From NCBI GenBank assembly GCA_902557965.1, contig CACECK010000002.1, positions 62,001-126,000 on the forward strand: a stretch of 64,000 nt of DNA, written 5' to 3'. The notes beneath the pieces were generated by a model. That model saw only the letters and a list, made by a program, of their open reading frames with translations, was not told the origin of the DNA and did no database searches. The stretch is from an uncultured SAR86 cluster bacterium. GTDB taxonomy: Bacteria > Pseudomonadota > Gammaproteobacteria > Magnimaribacterales > D2472. Both the position numbers and the translations under genes were made by a program. Shown piece after piece: positions 43,739 through 52,534 of this stretch. Numbering within the stretch: the first letter of the stretch is position 1; each line of letters starts with the position of its first letter.

Positions 43739-45657
43739 AGGTTCCGTATAGTTTCTTTTCCAAAAGAATCAAAGAATTAGTTGATATTAATGAGTTGTCT
43801 GAAAAATTTTTTCAGTTAGGTCACGAACATACCATAGAAAATAAAATATTTGATTTCGAATTAACACCAAACAGGGGGGACTGTTTATCTCTGAGCGGCT
43901 TATTAAGGGATTTAAAAACATTTTACAATGCTGACATTAATTTTGAAAAAAATTCAAAACCAGTTCCTGCTTTAAATATAGATTTTAAAAATAAAGCTCA
44001 AAATGATTGTCCTCACATCTCTTTCCTCAAAATTGAAATTGAAAAAAGCGAGGAAGTAAAAGTCTACAAAGATTATATGGAAAAATACTTTACCTCTTTA
44101 GATATCAAAAAGATAAATTTTTTTACTGATATTTCTAATTATATTTCTTTTGAATCAGGCCAACCAACACACTGTTATGATTTTTCAAAACTAGGTAGTG
44201 AAATTACTCTCGAAAGGATAAATACAAATAATAAATTTAAAACATTGCTTGGCGATGAAATCCAATTATCTGGAGATAATCTATTATTTTCATCAGATGA
44301 CACAATAGTCAACTTAGCTGGAGTAATGGGCGGACATGGAACAAAGTGCGATACTCGAACTCATTGCGCTCTTATTGAATGTGCTTATTTTAAACCAGAA
44401 AGTATTATAGGAAAATCTCTCAAGTATGATTTGAATTCAGAGGCTGCTCATAAATTTGAAAGGTCTGTTAATCCCATGCACCAAAAAGATGTATTAGATA
44501 GATTTATTAGAATTGTTTCGGACCATGTAAAAGTGAAGAGTGTTGAAATGACATCCTTTAATTATGATAAATATATTGAAACTGAACTCGAAATAGACAT
44601 TAACAAAATTAATAAAATTCTAGGCACTAATATAGACATTACAAAATATGAAAAAATTTTAAAAAATCTTGGTTTTAAATTTAAATCAAATATTGTGGTG
44701 CCATCATGGAGAAATGATGTGCTGTCGCAAAATGATCTAGCTGAAGAAGTCGCTAGGACTATAGGTTATGACAATATTAATCAGTCAAACTTTATTGTGA
44801 GTGGTTCTAACAAATGCCCAAAAGATCAAACTAAAATCTCAATAATAGAATCAAAAATAATAGACTTACTTGTTGATAATGGTTTTTACGAAAGCATTAG
44901 TTTTCCATTTAATTCAGCTTCATCCCAGAGTGCAATTAAACTTGATAATCCAATTGATTCCAATAAGCCTTTCATGAGAGAAAGCATTAAAGATTCATTG
45001 ACAGAAAACCTACTTTTTAATGAAAGGAGGCAAAAAGATTCAATAAAATTTTTTGAATTATCTGATGTTTATTCAAAAAAAACAAACGCTATTGAAAAAT
45101 TTAGGAAATTGGGAGTTATTGCATCAGGAAGAATTGATGATAATTATTTAAGTTTTAACAAAAAGATAGATGCCAATTATATGCAAGATATCTTTTCACC
45201 TTACATTAAAGATTTTGATGAAAAAATAGAAGATATATCAAGAGAAACACTTAATACTAAAACAAAATCTAAAATACTGTATTTTGAAATAAACATTGAT
45301 GACATTAATGAAAACATTATTAAATATGAATCTGTTTTAACAAAAACTGAGAATTTTATTCAATATAAAAAAATATCAGAATATCCATCTATTTATAGGG
45401 ATCTATCATTTTCAATAAAAGATTTTAATCAAATAGAGAGTCTTGAGAGATTAGTGCTTAATTATACTAATGATATTTTAATTGACTCTTTTATTTTTGA
45501 TTACTTTCACAATAAAAAAAACAAAGAAGTAAAGATTGGCTTTAGGTTTAGATTTCAAAGCAATAAAACTTTAACAGACACTGAAGTAGATAATGTTATA
45601 AATGCTATAATAGAGCAGTGTATAAATATAAAAAATATTAGTATACCTGGTTTATAA
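43735..45657 (+). CDS. pheT: phenylalanyl-tRNA synthetase beta subunit, lacking the tRNA-binding OB domain
   Basis: 640 residues against 795 in E. coli. After about 35 residues (PYSFFSKRI...FFQLGHEH) the chain goes directly to FDFELTPNRGDCLS, which in E. coli comes after an EMAPII-like OB domain of about 110 residues. The B3/B4 editing domain remains, with GQPTHCYDF, NLAGVMGGHG and ALIECAYF at the editing-site positions; B5 (WRNDVLSQNDLAEEVARTIGY) and the C-terminal anticodon-binding domain (ISEYPSIYRDLSF) are also present. Together with the shortened alpha subunit this is a reduced PheRS. ihfA follows two bases later. Confidence 0.95.
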   Translation: MKVPYSFFSKRIKELVDINELSEKFFQLGHEHTIENKIFDFELTPNRGDCLSLSGLLRDLKTFYNADINFEKNSKPVPALNIDFKNKAQNDCPHISFLKIEIEKSEEVKVYKDYMEKYFTSLDIKKINFFTDISNYISFESGQPTHCYDFSKLGSEITLERINTNNKFKTLLGDEIQLSGDNLLFSSDDTIVNLAGVMGGHGTKCDTRTHCALIECAYFKPESIIGKSLKYDLNSEAAHKFERSVNPMHQKDVLDRFIRIVSDHVKVKSVEMTSFNYDKYIETELEIDINKINKILGTNIDITKYEKILKNLGFKFKSNIVVPSWRNDVLSQNDLAEEVARTIGYDNINQSNFIVSGSNKCPKDQTKISIIESKIIDLLVDNGFYESISFPFNSASSQSAIKLDNPIDSNKPFMRESIKDSLTENLLFNERRQKDSIKFFELSDVYSKKTNAIEKFRKLGVIASGRIDDNYLSFNKKIDANYMQDIFSPYIKDFDEKIEDISRETLNTKTKSKILYFEINIDDINENIIKYESVLTKTENFIQYKKISEYPSIYRDLSFSIKDFNQIESLERLVLNYTNDILIDSFIFDYFHNKKNKEVKIGFRFRFQSNKTLTDTEVDNVINAIIEQCINIKNISIPGL

Positions 45658-45659
45658 AA

Positions 45660-45941
45660 ATGAATATTACAAAGAATGATATAACAAAAAAAATAATGAA
45701 AGATACCAAGCTTTCATCTATATCATCAAAATTGTTTCTAGATAAGTTTATTGAACTAATTAAGTTTGGAGCGTTTAACGAGAACAAGATAGTAAAACTA
45801 AATAATTTTGGTTCATTTAAACTTAAATTAACTCCAAAAAGAGTTGGCAGGAATCCAAAAACTAAAGATTCTTATATAATTAAAGAAAGAAATAAATTAA
45901 CATTTATAACTTCTTCTAAAATAAGAGAATTAATTAACTAA
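45660..45941 (+). CDS. ihfA: integration host factor subunit alpha
   Basis: 93-residue HU/IHF protein. IVKLNNFGSFKLKLTPKRVGRNPKTKD contains the DNA-intercalating beta-arm and its position directly after pheT identifies the alpha subunit. It pairs with IhfB (14213). The wza-like gene follows only 19 bp later with a strong ribosome site and no terminator between, so read-through from the translation operon into the export locus is likely. Confidence 0.92.
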   Translation: MNITKNDITKKIMKDTKLSSISSKLFLDKFIELIKFGAFNENKIVKLNNFGSFKLKLTPKRVGRNPKTKDSYIIKERNKLTFITSSKIRELIN

Positions 45942-45960
45942 TTAATTGGTGAGGTGAGAT

Positions 45961-47739
45961 ATGAAATATAGATTTTTATATGCTGGATTCTTGATACTCA
46001 GTATTTCAATACTTGTAAATGCTCAAAGTGTGTCGCCTATAGATGAAGATTATTTGGATAGCTTACCTGAAGAGGTTAGAAATGATATCTTGCAGGAAAT
46101 ATCACAATCAAAAGATGATGAACAGAAAGTTTTAAAAGTACCAAGCTCGTCAATTTCATCACTAGAAACAGTAAAAAGATGGGAACAATTTTTGAAAAAT
46201 GAAAGAATAGAGAAATCTGAAAGATTTGGTATGAAATTATTTAGATCTATGCAAAGTACTTTTATGCCAGTAAATGTGCCAAATATGTCATCTAAATACA
46301 TATTGGATAGCGGAGACGTAATTGAGGTCCAAGTCGTTGGCTCAAAAGAAAAAACGTATTCTATGAGCATTTCTAGAGATGGATCAATTTCAGCTGAAGG
46401 TGTGGGAAAGATTTTCATTGGCGGTAAATCACTAGAAGAAGCTTCATCGATTATTGCTAATAAATTTAAAAATTCAATTATTGGTATTGATGTTTTTGTC
46501 ACACTCACTAGTTTGAGAGATATACAAGTTTTAATAACAGGATTTTCTAAATTTCCTGGTTTATATACTTTAAGTGGTAATGCTAATATTTTAAATGCTT
46601 TAAATGTATCTGGCGGAATATCTGATGAAGGAAGTTTTAGAATAATTGACATTAAAAGAGATGGTGAGGTTATTGAGTCAATTGATCTTTATGAATCATT
46701 AGTTTTTGGGAATATTGATTTTAAAGAGGCATTAAGATCAGGAGATTCGATATATATTCACCCCGCTCAAAAATTAGTTAGATCTGGTAATGGTTTTAAA
46801 AATGTAGGTATTTTTGAATTAAAAGAAGGAGAAACATACCAAAGTTTCATAAATTACACTGGTGGCTTATCAAGGAATGTTGCAAGTAATAATATATCTT
46901 TAAACTCTATTAATAACGGAAAATATACATCAAGAAATGTTCAACTGGATGAGTTAATAAACATCTTACCTAGAAATAATGATTCTTTGTATGCGGTAGA
47001 AGAGTCTTACGGAAATATTAAAATATCAGGAGAAGTAATGAATCCTGGAACATATGCAATATCATCTGATGAGAATATCTTATCATTGATAAAAAGAGCA
47101 GGTGGTTACAAAGATAATGCCTATCCATTTGGAGGCGTTTTACTGAGAGAAAGTGCAAAAGAGCTAGAAAAGCAAAACAATCAAAGACTTTACAATAACT
47201 TTATAAAATATATAGCTTCAAGTATCTCTAAGGGAACAGGTGGGCAACTTGGTACTTCTCTTCCAACAGTCTTGAATGAATTAAAAAATACTGAAGTTTT
47301 AGGAAGAGTTCAAGCAGAATTCGATATGGTAAGGCTTCAAGATAATCCTAGCAGTGACATATATCTTACAGATAATGATGAAATTGTAATTCCAAAATAT
47401 CAACCTATTGTCTTTGTTTATGGAGAAGTAAAAAATCCTGGTGGAATGAGGTATAGCTCTAATTTATCTACCAAGGATTATATTAAGCAAGCAGGCGGAG
47501 TAACTAATTACGGTAATAAAGACAGTATAATAGTTGTTGATCCATCTGGCGCAGCAAAAATATTTAGTAACAGAAATTTTGAATTTAATTTAAATAACTC
47601 TATTGATATCTACCCGGGCTCATTAATTTATGTTGCAAGGGATATTGATAAAGTAGCAGGACTTGAGTTTACAGCAGCAAGCGCATCAATTTTTAGTAGT
47701 TTAGCTTTAGCATTAGCATCACTAAATTCAATAAATTAG
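45961..47739 (+). CDS. polysaccharide export protein with SLBB repeats (Wza/GfcE-like)
   Basis: 592 residues. Signal peptide about 1-21 (FLYAGFLILSISILVNAQ) without a lipobox Cys, unlike lipoprotein Wza. A Poly_export domain (about 110-180; LDSGDVIEVQVVGSKEKTY, SISAEGVGKIFIGG) is followed by four SLBB-like repeats, beginning near VLITGFSKFPGLYTL, VGIFELKEGETYQ, IKISGEVMNPGTYAI and VFVYGEVKNPGGMRY. A hydrophobic C-terminal helix ends the chain (SASIFSSLALALASL). It probably forms the outer-membrane/periplasmic channel of an exopolysaccharide or group 4 capsule-like system together with the YjbH-type gene 6 bp downstream. Confidence 0.85.
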   Translation: MKYRFLYAGFLILSISILVNAQSVSPIDEDYLDSLPEEVRNDILQEISQSKDDEQKVLKVPSSSISSLETVKRWEQFLKNERIEKSERFGMKLFRSMQSTFMPVNVPNMSSKYILDSGDVIEVQVVGSKEKTYSMSISRDGSISAEGVGKIFIGGKSLEEASSIIANKFKNSIIGIDVFVTLTSLRDIQVLITGFSKFPGLYTLSGNANILNALNVSGGISDEGSFRIIDIKRDGEVIESIDLYESLVFGNIDFKEALRSGDSIYIHPAQKLVRSGNGFKNVGIFELKEGETYQSFINYTGGLSRNVASNNISLNSINNGKYTSRNVQLDELINILPRNNDSLYAVEESYGNIKISGEVMNPGTYAISSDENILSLIKRAGGYKDNAYPFGGVLLRESAKELEKQNNQRLYNNFIKYIASSISKGTGGQLGTSLPTVLNELKNTEVLGRVQAEFDMVRLQDNPSSDIYLTDNDEIVIPKYQPIVFVYGEVKNPGGMRYSSNLSTKDYIKQAGGVTNYGNKDSIIVVDPSGAAKIFSNRNFEFNLNNSIDIYPGSLIYVARDIDKVAGLEFTAASASIFSSLALALASLNSIN

Positions 47740-47745
47740 CTTTCC

Positions 47746-49872
47746 TTGAAGAAATACTTTTTTTTCTTTTTTATTCTTTTTAATACTCATGTTAGTTCAT
47801 ATGAGAATTTTCATGCCAAACCTACATATAATTCACTTGGACAAACTGGTTTGATATATGTACCTTCCGCAGAAATAAATAAAGAAAAAAGTATTTATTT
47901 TACTTTTAACAGAAATGAGATATGGAAATTAGGGACTATTACTGCTACTCCATTTAACTGGTTAGAAGCTAGTTACTTCTATTATAGACCTAATGATTTA
48001 CTATGGGGCGGAGGAGAAGGTTTATATCTTGATAAGGGCTTCAATGTAAAATTTTCTTATCAACCGAAATATAGAAATTTACCTGCAATTGCAATTGGTC
48101 TTGATGATTTTGCTGGAACTGGACAATTTACTAGAGAATTTATTGCTACAACATTAAATACAAAAAATACTAAATTTTCTTTAGGAATTGGTTGGGGAAA
48201 ATATGCAGGAAATTCTTCATTTGAAAATCCACTTAATTTTATATCTGAAAAAGCCAACATAAGACCAACTGGCTTTTCAAATTTAGGTGGGTCTCCTGAA
48301 TATAGAAAATGGTTTAGAGGAGAGGCATCATTATTTGGCGGTATTGAATGGAGCATTCCTAAGACAAATGGAATGAAATTAAAACTAGAGTTAGATCCAT
48401 ATGACTATAATAAGTTCAGCTGTTGCGGTGAGGGTAGAGGACCTAGAACAAGCGAACTAAGAACTAAAGATTCAGATTTAAATTTTGGGTTGAGTATCCC
48501 TATCAAGAACTGGGGCAGCACTGAAATAAGCTTTATCAAGGGGAATACATTCAGTTTATCCTTTTCAATTGGTGTTTCTTCAACCAGCAATAGGATTAAA
48601 AGAGAAAATTTTAAACCAAAAATAGAGAAAACTAATTTTAATGTCTCAAAGAAGGATTTATTTTATAGAGATTTATTACATAATTTAAGCATTAATAATA
48701 TTTATTTACAGACTGCGGATTACGATAACAATAATGTCAGCGTCACCATTGATTCTCCAGAACTCAGAAATCAAATTCAGTCTTCCTCTCGCGCAGCAAT
48801 AATAGTTGAGGAGGTTTCAAAAATTCATGATTATCATCTTAATTACATTGATGTTGGACACATACTAAGAGGAATAGAAATAAATAATATCGAATATATG
48901 GCAAATGACATAGAAAAATCTAAAATTTATATTCCTGAATTATTAAAGAGGAACGCAACTATTCAATCAGTTAAGCCCTATGATTTCATAAATGATGAGT
49001 TCAGACCAAGAGTAAAGTTCCCTGTAATTTTTAATAGTATAAATCCAGATATAAGAACTCATGTTGGCTCTCCTGAAAGGTTCTTATATAAAGGCATTGG
49101 ATTTACATTAGAAAATGAAATGCAGATTAGTAGATCATTATCAATTACAACATCACTAGGTATTAATATTGATGATAATTTTGATGACAAGATAAGTGAT
49201 CCAAATTCAGTCGTAAGACATGTACGAACTGAAGTTTTAAATTATTTACAAGAAAGCGATGTATATCTAAAAAGGCTTCAATTTGAATATATTTGGTCTC
49301 CATTTCAGAATATTTATTCGAAGCTTTCAGGCGGAATTCTTGAAGAAATGTATGGTGGCTATGGTTTAGAATTAATGTACAAACCTTTTAATAAAAACTT
49401 TATGATTGGTTATGAAAATTATCATTTAAAAAGAAGGACATACGAGCAAAGATTTGATTTTTTCCATAAAGAAGGTGATATTCATACAGATCATATTAAT
49501 TTTTCATATATGATGGTTAAACCGCAGATTTTTATAAAATATAGTTTTGGCAACTATTTAGCAGGTGACAAGGGATATACCCTCGATCTTTCTAGATATT
49601 CAAATGAAGGTTTAAGAGTAGGCTTTTACTTCACCAGAACTGACATGTCATTTAGGGAATTTGGTGAGGGAAGTTTTGATAAAGGATTCTATTTCTCTAT
49701 CCCCAATGATGTACTTTTTAGGTCATTCTCTAAAGGTAATATAGGATTTCATCTTAAGACAATGACAAGAGATGGGGGACAAAAGTTAAGAATTCATAAT
49801 AGACTAGACGAATTGTTATTTAATACGAACAAGCATGAAGTTGGCTTAGGCTGGTACGGCTTGTTTAAATGA
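47746..49872 (+). CDS. YjbH/GfcD-family outer-membrane protein
   Basis: 708 residues. The start is a TTG giving a signal peptide (KKYFFFFFILFNTHVSS). The N-terminal part follows the YjbH pattern: LGQTGLIYVPSAEI, then YRPNDL, KGFNVKFSYQPKYRNLPAIA, GLDDFAGTGQFTREFIATT and FSLGIGWGKYAG. Alternating hydrophobic strands and aromatic residues continue to the end, consistent with one or two beta-barrels. YjbH and GfcD partner with Wza-like proteins in E. coli exopolysaccharide and group 4 capsule export. It ends at a bidirectional terminator shared with the Thr-rich gene. Confidence 0.85.
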   Translation: MKKYFFFFFILFNTHVSSYENFHAKPTYNSLGQTGLIYVPSAEINKEKSIYFTFNRNEIWKLGTITATPFNWLEASYFYYRPNDLLWGGGEGLYLDKGFNVKFSYQPKYRNLPAIAIGLDDFAGTGQFTREFIATTLNTKNTKFSLGIGWGKYAGNSSFENPLNFISEKANIRPTGFSNLGGSPEYRKWFRGEASLFGGIEWSIPKTNGMKLKLELDPYDYNKFSCCGEGRGPRTSELRTKDSDLNFGLSIPIKNWGSTEISFIKGNTFSLSFSIGVSSTSNRIKRENFKPKIEKTNFNVSKKDLFYRDLLHNLSINNIYLQTADYDNNNVSVTIDSPELRNQIQSSSRAAIIVEEVSKIHDYHLNYIDVGHILRGIEINNIEYMANDIEKSKIYIPELLKRNATIQSVKPYDFINDEFRPRVKFPVIFNSINPDIRTHVGSPERFLYKGIGFTLENEMQISRSLSITTSLGINIDDNFDDKISDPNSVVRHVRTEVLNYLQESDVYLKRLQFEYIWSPFQNIYSKLSGGILEEMYGGYGLELMYKPFNKNFMIGYENYHLKRRTYEQRFDFFHKEGDIHTDHINFSYMMVKPQIFIKYSFGNYLAGDKGYTLDLSRYSNEGLRVGFYFTRTDMSFREFGEGSFDKGFYFSIPNDVLFRSFSKGNIGFHLKTMTRDGGQKLRIHNRLDELLFNTNKHEVGLGWYGLFK

Positions 49873-49881
49873 TTCAAACAT

Positions 49882-49910
49882 AAAAAAAGCGACTGAGTGT
49901 CGCTTTTTTT
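49882..49910. terminator. bidirectional rho-independent terminator
   Basis: Stem GCGAC / GTCGC with loop TGAGT, flanked by seven A on the left and seven T on the right (extending the stem with A-T pairs), so it ends both the yjbH-like transcript and the convergent Thr-rich gene. Confidence 0.9.
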
Positions 49911-49923
49911 ATTAATTTTTAAT

Positions 49924-50436
49924 TTATGAACCTGAGCTAGTAGTAGTAGTAGTTGTTGTTGTTGTTGTACTTGATGAGCTACTTGTCGTAGTAGTTGGTT
50001 CAGTAGTTGTTGTTGTAGTCGTTTCGTCCTCAGTAGTAGTTGTAGCACTAGGAGTAGTAGTAGTTGTAGTACTAGGAGTAGTAGTAGTAGTTGTAGTACT
50101 AGGAGTAGTAGTAGTTGTAGTACTAGGAGTAGTAGACGTTGTAGTTGTAGTCGGAGCCGGTGTTGGCGCTGGAGGTGGAGCTGGAGTAGGAGCTGGAGCT
50201 GGAGCTTGAGCACCTTCAGCATCGTCACTAGCAGCTATAAGCGCAGCAGCAGCAGCAACTGCAGCCGCAATCGCACCAGGATCTAAATTAGATCCCTCTT
50301 CTTTGTCTGTTACTTCTGAAGAATCAGATGAGTCAGTAGTTTCTTGTGCAATCATATCTGTTGCAAAAAAACCATAAAAGAAACTGAATACAGTTCCCCA
50401 TAAAACTTTAAATTTTGATTTGATAAATTTAGCCAT
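49924..50436 (-). CDS. secreted Thr-rich low-complexity protein, GfcA/YjbE-like
   Basis: 170 residues. Basic N-terminus and hydrophobic segment (VLWGTVFSFFYGFFATDMIAQ) form a probable signal peptide; then an acidic Ser/Thr stretch, an Ala-rich hydrophobic helix (AIAAAVAAAAALIAAS, 55-70), an Ala-Pro repeat (about 77-95) and a tail of about 75 residues that is nearly all Thr and Ser. This architecture (signal peptide, Ala-rich helix, Thr-rich tail) recalls E. coli GfcA and YjbE, first genes of the loci that also encode GfcD/YjbH and a Wza-like protein, which stand next door here. Strong ribosome site GAGG before the ATG. Function unknown in any organism. Confidence 0.75.
   Translation of the reverse strand: MAKFIKSKFKVLWGTVFSFFYGFFATDMIAQETTDSSDSSEVTDKEEGSNLDPGAIAAAVAAAAALIAASDDAEGAQAPAPAPTPAPPPAPTPAPTTTTTSTTPSTTTTTTPSTTTTTTTPSTTTTTTPSATTTTEDETTTTTTTEPTTTTSSSSSTTTTTTTTTTSSGS
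50041..50139 (-). repeat. 24/27-bp tandem repeats in the Thr-rich gene
   Basis: Four copies of a unit beginning TGTAGTACTAGGAGTAGTAG on the plus strand: 50041-50064, 50065-50091 (one extra triplet), 50092-50115 and 50116-50139. They encode TTTTTTPST-type peptide units. AGT/TGT triplet runs on both sides make this a slippage-prone microsatellite that changes length in frame. Confidence 0.9.
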
Positions 50437-50484
50437 ATTTTCCTCTAAACTCCCTTGTATGCTAATTAAAACATATAAATATTA

Positions 50485-50493
50485 ATTATAGCA
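50485..50493 (-). promoter_or_regulatory. extended -10 promoter of the Thr-rich gene
   Basis: Read on the minus strand this is TG-C-TATAAT, a perfect extended -10. The transcript would start near 50478 and have a leader of about 40 nt to the ATG at 50436. It gives the Thr-rich gene a transcript separate from the wza-yjbH pair, although tRNA-Pro upstream could also feed into it. Confidence 0.55.
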
Positions 50494-50619
50494 ATATTTA
50501 TGTGTATTATTTAAACTTTTTAAAACACATTAAGTGAAACATTATATTTGATAAGAGCAAGATTTAAAACAAAAAAATCGCTTTATTTATATTTTGTGTT
50601 CGTTTGATACAAAGATTTG

Positions 50620-50696
50620 TGGTCGGGATGGCCGGATTTGAACCGACGACCACTACACCCCCAGTGTAGTGCGCTACCAGGCTGCGCTACATCCCG
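50620..50696 (-). tRNA. tRNA-Pro (GGG)
   Basis: 77 nt. Read on the minus strand: acceptor CGGGATG pairs with CATCCCG, D arm GCGC-AGCCTGGTA-GCGC, anticodon stem/loop CTACA-CTGGGGG-TGTAG giving anticodon GGG, T arm GTCGG-TTCGAAT-CCGGC, discriminator A and encoded CCA. In Pseudomonas a tRNA-Pro follows ihfA and a merR-type gene, as I recall, so the wza-yjbH-Thr-rich locus may be inserted between ihfA and this tRNA. Confidence 0.96.
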
Positions 50697-50749
50697 AAAA
50701 TAATATATAATTATTTACCTCTAATATTTTATTAACTTTACATACAAAA

Positions 50750-52534
50750 ATGAAACTATTTTTTATATCAACCTTAATATTAGGATTATCACATTTTCTA
50801 TATGCACAAAATTTAACTATTACAACATCTAGCGGCTATGTAAATGCTACAAAACATAACAATGTATATATTTATGAGGATATACCTTATGCACAACCGC
50901 CAATAGGTAACTTAAGGTGGAAGGGACCAAGACATAATAAGTCAACAGAATTAATAATACCCAAAGAGGATAACTTTTGCATTCAAAGACCTTCTAATCT
51001 TGGAGGTGCTGAAGGAACTAATCCTATTGTTGGAATGGAGGATTGTTTATATCTTGATGTGTTCACTCCAAGAGGAAATTTTGATGAAAAGTTACCTGTA
51101 ATGTTTTGGATTCATGGTGGTGGCAACACCTCTGGATTAAAGGATTTGTATGATTTCTCAAAAATGGTAAAAAAACATAATGTCATTGTGGTAAGAGCTA
51201 ACTATAGATTAGGGCCTTTCGGCTGGTTTACACATCCTGCAATTCAATCATTTCAGGAAGGAGATGATAAATCTTCTAATTTTGGAACTCTTGATCTTAT
51301 TGTGGCTCTCGAATGGATAAAAAATAATATTTCAAATTTTGGGGGCGATCACAATAATGTAACTATATTTGGTGAGTCTGCTGGAGGGCATAATGTTCTC
51401 TCACTTTTGGCATCCAAAAGAGCAAGTGGACTATTTAGTAAGGCTATTTCAATGTCAGGTTACACAACGTCTATATCTACTGCTGATGCTTACAAACCTA
51501 CTAAAAAATCTTCAACTAGCAATTATTCAAGCTCTAATGTCATGAAAAAATTACTTGAAAAAAATGATATCGATTCCTATGCAGGCATTTCTTTAATTGA
51601 AAAAAAAAGAGACATGCTTTTGTCCATATCAAGCGAAGACTTTTTTCAAATATATTTAGAAAGACAGACATATGAAGAATTACCCCTTTTAACATCAGAT
51701 GGAGTAGTAATACCAAAAATTGGGCTAAAAAATGCTTTATCAAAAAAAGAACTTGTAAATAATGTTCCAACAATTGCTGGATCAAATAGAGATGAGGTGA
51801 AATTATGGTTAGCAACTGCTAGATATTTTGTTGATCTTGACTATTCTTTCATTGGCTCCTTACTGAGAATACCAAAGGTAAAGCTTATTGATTATGACTC
51901 ATTCGAAGCATTTAATTTTTATAGAAGTTCCGCATGGAAAATTAGAGGTGTTGATGACCCATTAAGATCTCTGGCTAAAACTGGTAATAAAAATTTATAT
52001 GCATATAGATATGATTGGGACGATCATAGAAGATTGGTCGTAGCGGATTTCAAAAAATTAATTGGTGCTGCACACGCAACTGAAATTCCTCTACTTACAG
52101 GGAACGCTGATCTTGTTGGCGGCTATCCTCTATCAGACCTTATATACCCACCATCATTCTCTAAAAGATATACTTCAAAAAATATGATGCAATTTTGGAC
52201 TCATTTTGCTAAAACTGGTTCTCCTGGAAAGTCTACAAATTCTATAAAATGGGAAGCTTACTCCTCTAAAAATGGAAATTCCAATTTTTTAGTTTTGGAT
52301 AAGAAAAAGCATTTAAAGATGGAAATAGAAGAACTTAGTTTTAAATCTTTAAGCAAAGAACTTATGAATGATAGCAGGGTAAATGATTTGGAAAAGTGCG
52401 TTATTCTCTTACAGATGTTCACTTTTGTTGGGAACGATTTATATGACGAAAATATAGGCAATTATCCAAAAAAATGTTTGAGAGAAGAATCTGAAAGATT
52501 TTTAAAAGACAATGCAAGCTTTATAGAATATTAA
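50750..52534 (+). CDS. secreted type B carboxylesterase
   Basis: 594 residues. Signal peptide (LFFISTLILGLSHFLYAQ, cleavage near 20). Alpha/beta-hydrolase of the carboxylesterase/cholinesterase family: YEDIPYAQPPIGNLRW, EDCLYLDVFTPRG, oxyanion hole IHGGGNTSG, nucleophile Ser in FGESAGGHNV, and the catalytic His in GAAHATEIPLL. Substrate is unknown; periplasmic or secreted. A C-terminal extension of about 60 residues with two Cys (VNDLEKCVILL, YPKKCLREE) follows the catalytic domain. Its stop overlaps the convergent TerB gene by 4 bp. Confidence 0.88.
   Translation: MKLFFISTLILGLSHFLYAQNLTITTSSGYVNATKHNNVYIYEDIPYAQPPIGNLRWKGPRHNKSTELIIPKEDNFCIQRPSNLGGAEGTNPIVGMEDCLYLDVFTPRGNFDEKLPVMFWIHGGGNTSGLKDLYDFSKMVKKHNVIVVRANYRLGPFGWFTHPAIQSFQEGDDKSSNFGTLDLIVALEWIKNNISNFGGDHNNVTIFGESAGGHNVLSLLASKRASGLFSKAISMSGYTTSISTADAYKPTKKSSTSNYSSSNVMKKLLEKNDIDSYAGISLIEKKRDMLLSISSEDFFQIYLERQTYEELPLLTSDGVVIPKIGLKNALSKKELVNNVPTIAGSNRDEVKLWLATARYFVDLDYSFIGSLLRIPKVKLIDYDSFEAFNFYRSSAWKIRGVDDPLRSLAKTGNKNLYAYRYDWDDHRRLVVADFKKLIGAAHATEIPLLTGNADLVGGYPLSDLIYPPSFSKRYTSKNMMQFWTHFAKTGSPGKSTNSIKWEAYSSKNGNSNFLVLDKKKHLKMEIEELSFKSLSKELMNDSRVNDLEKCVILLQMFTFVGNDLYDENIGNYPKKCLREESERFLKDNASFIEY

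Larger units (their letters stand above)
50437..50749. other. intergenic region with tRNA-Pro and a minus-strand promoter
   Basis: 313 bp between the divergent Thr-rich gene and the carboxylesterase. It contains the extended -10 for the Thr-rich gene and tRNA-Pro on the minus strand. I see no other gene; 50500-50619 and 50697-50749 are plain AT-rich sequence. Confidence 0.7.

Noticed and set aside
46050-46652. 200-codon minus-strand open frame inside the wza-like gene
   Set aside because: Antisense shadow of a strongly supported SLBB gene; no signal, motif or ribosome site of its own.
49794-50228. Leu/Gln-rich minus-strand open frame of 144 codons
   Set aside because: It is an alternate frame of the triplet-repeat Thr-rich gene and of the yjbH-like 3' end; it crosses the bidirectional terminator and its composition is an artefact of the repeats.
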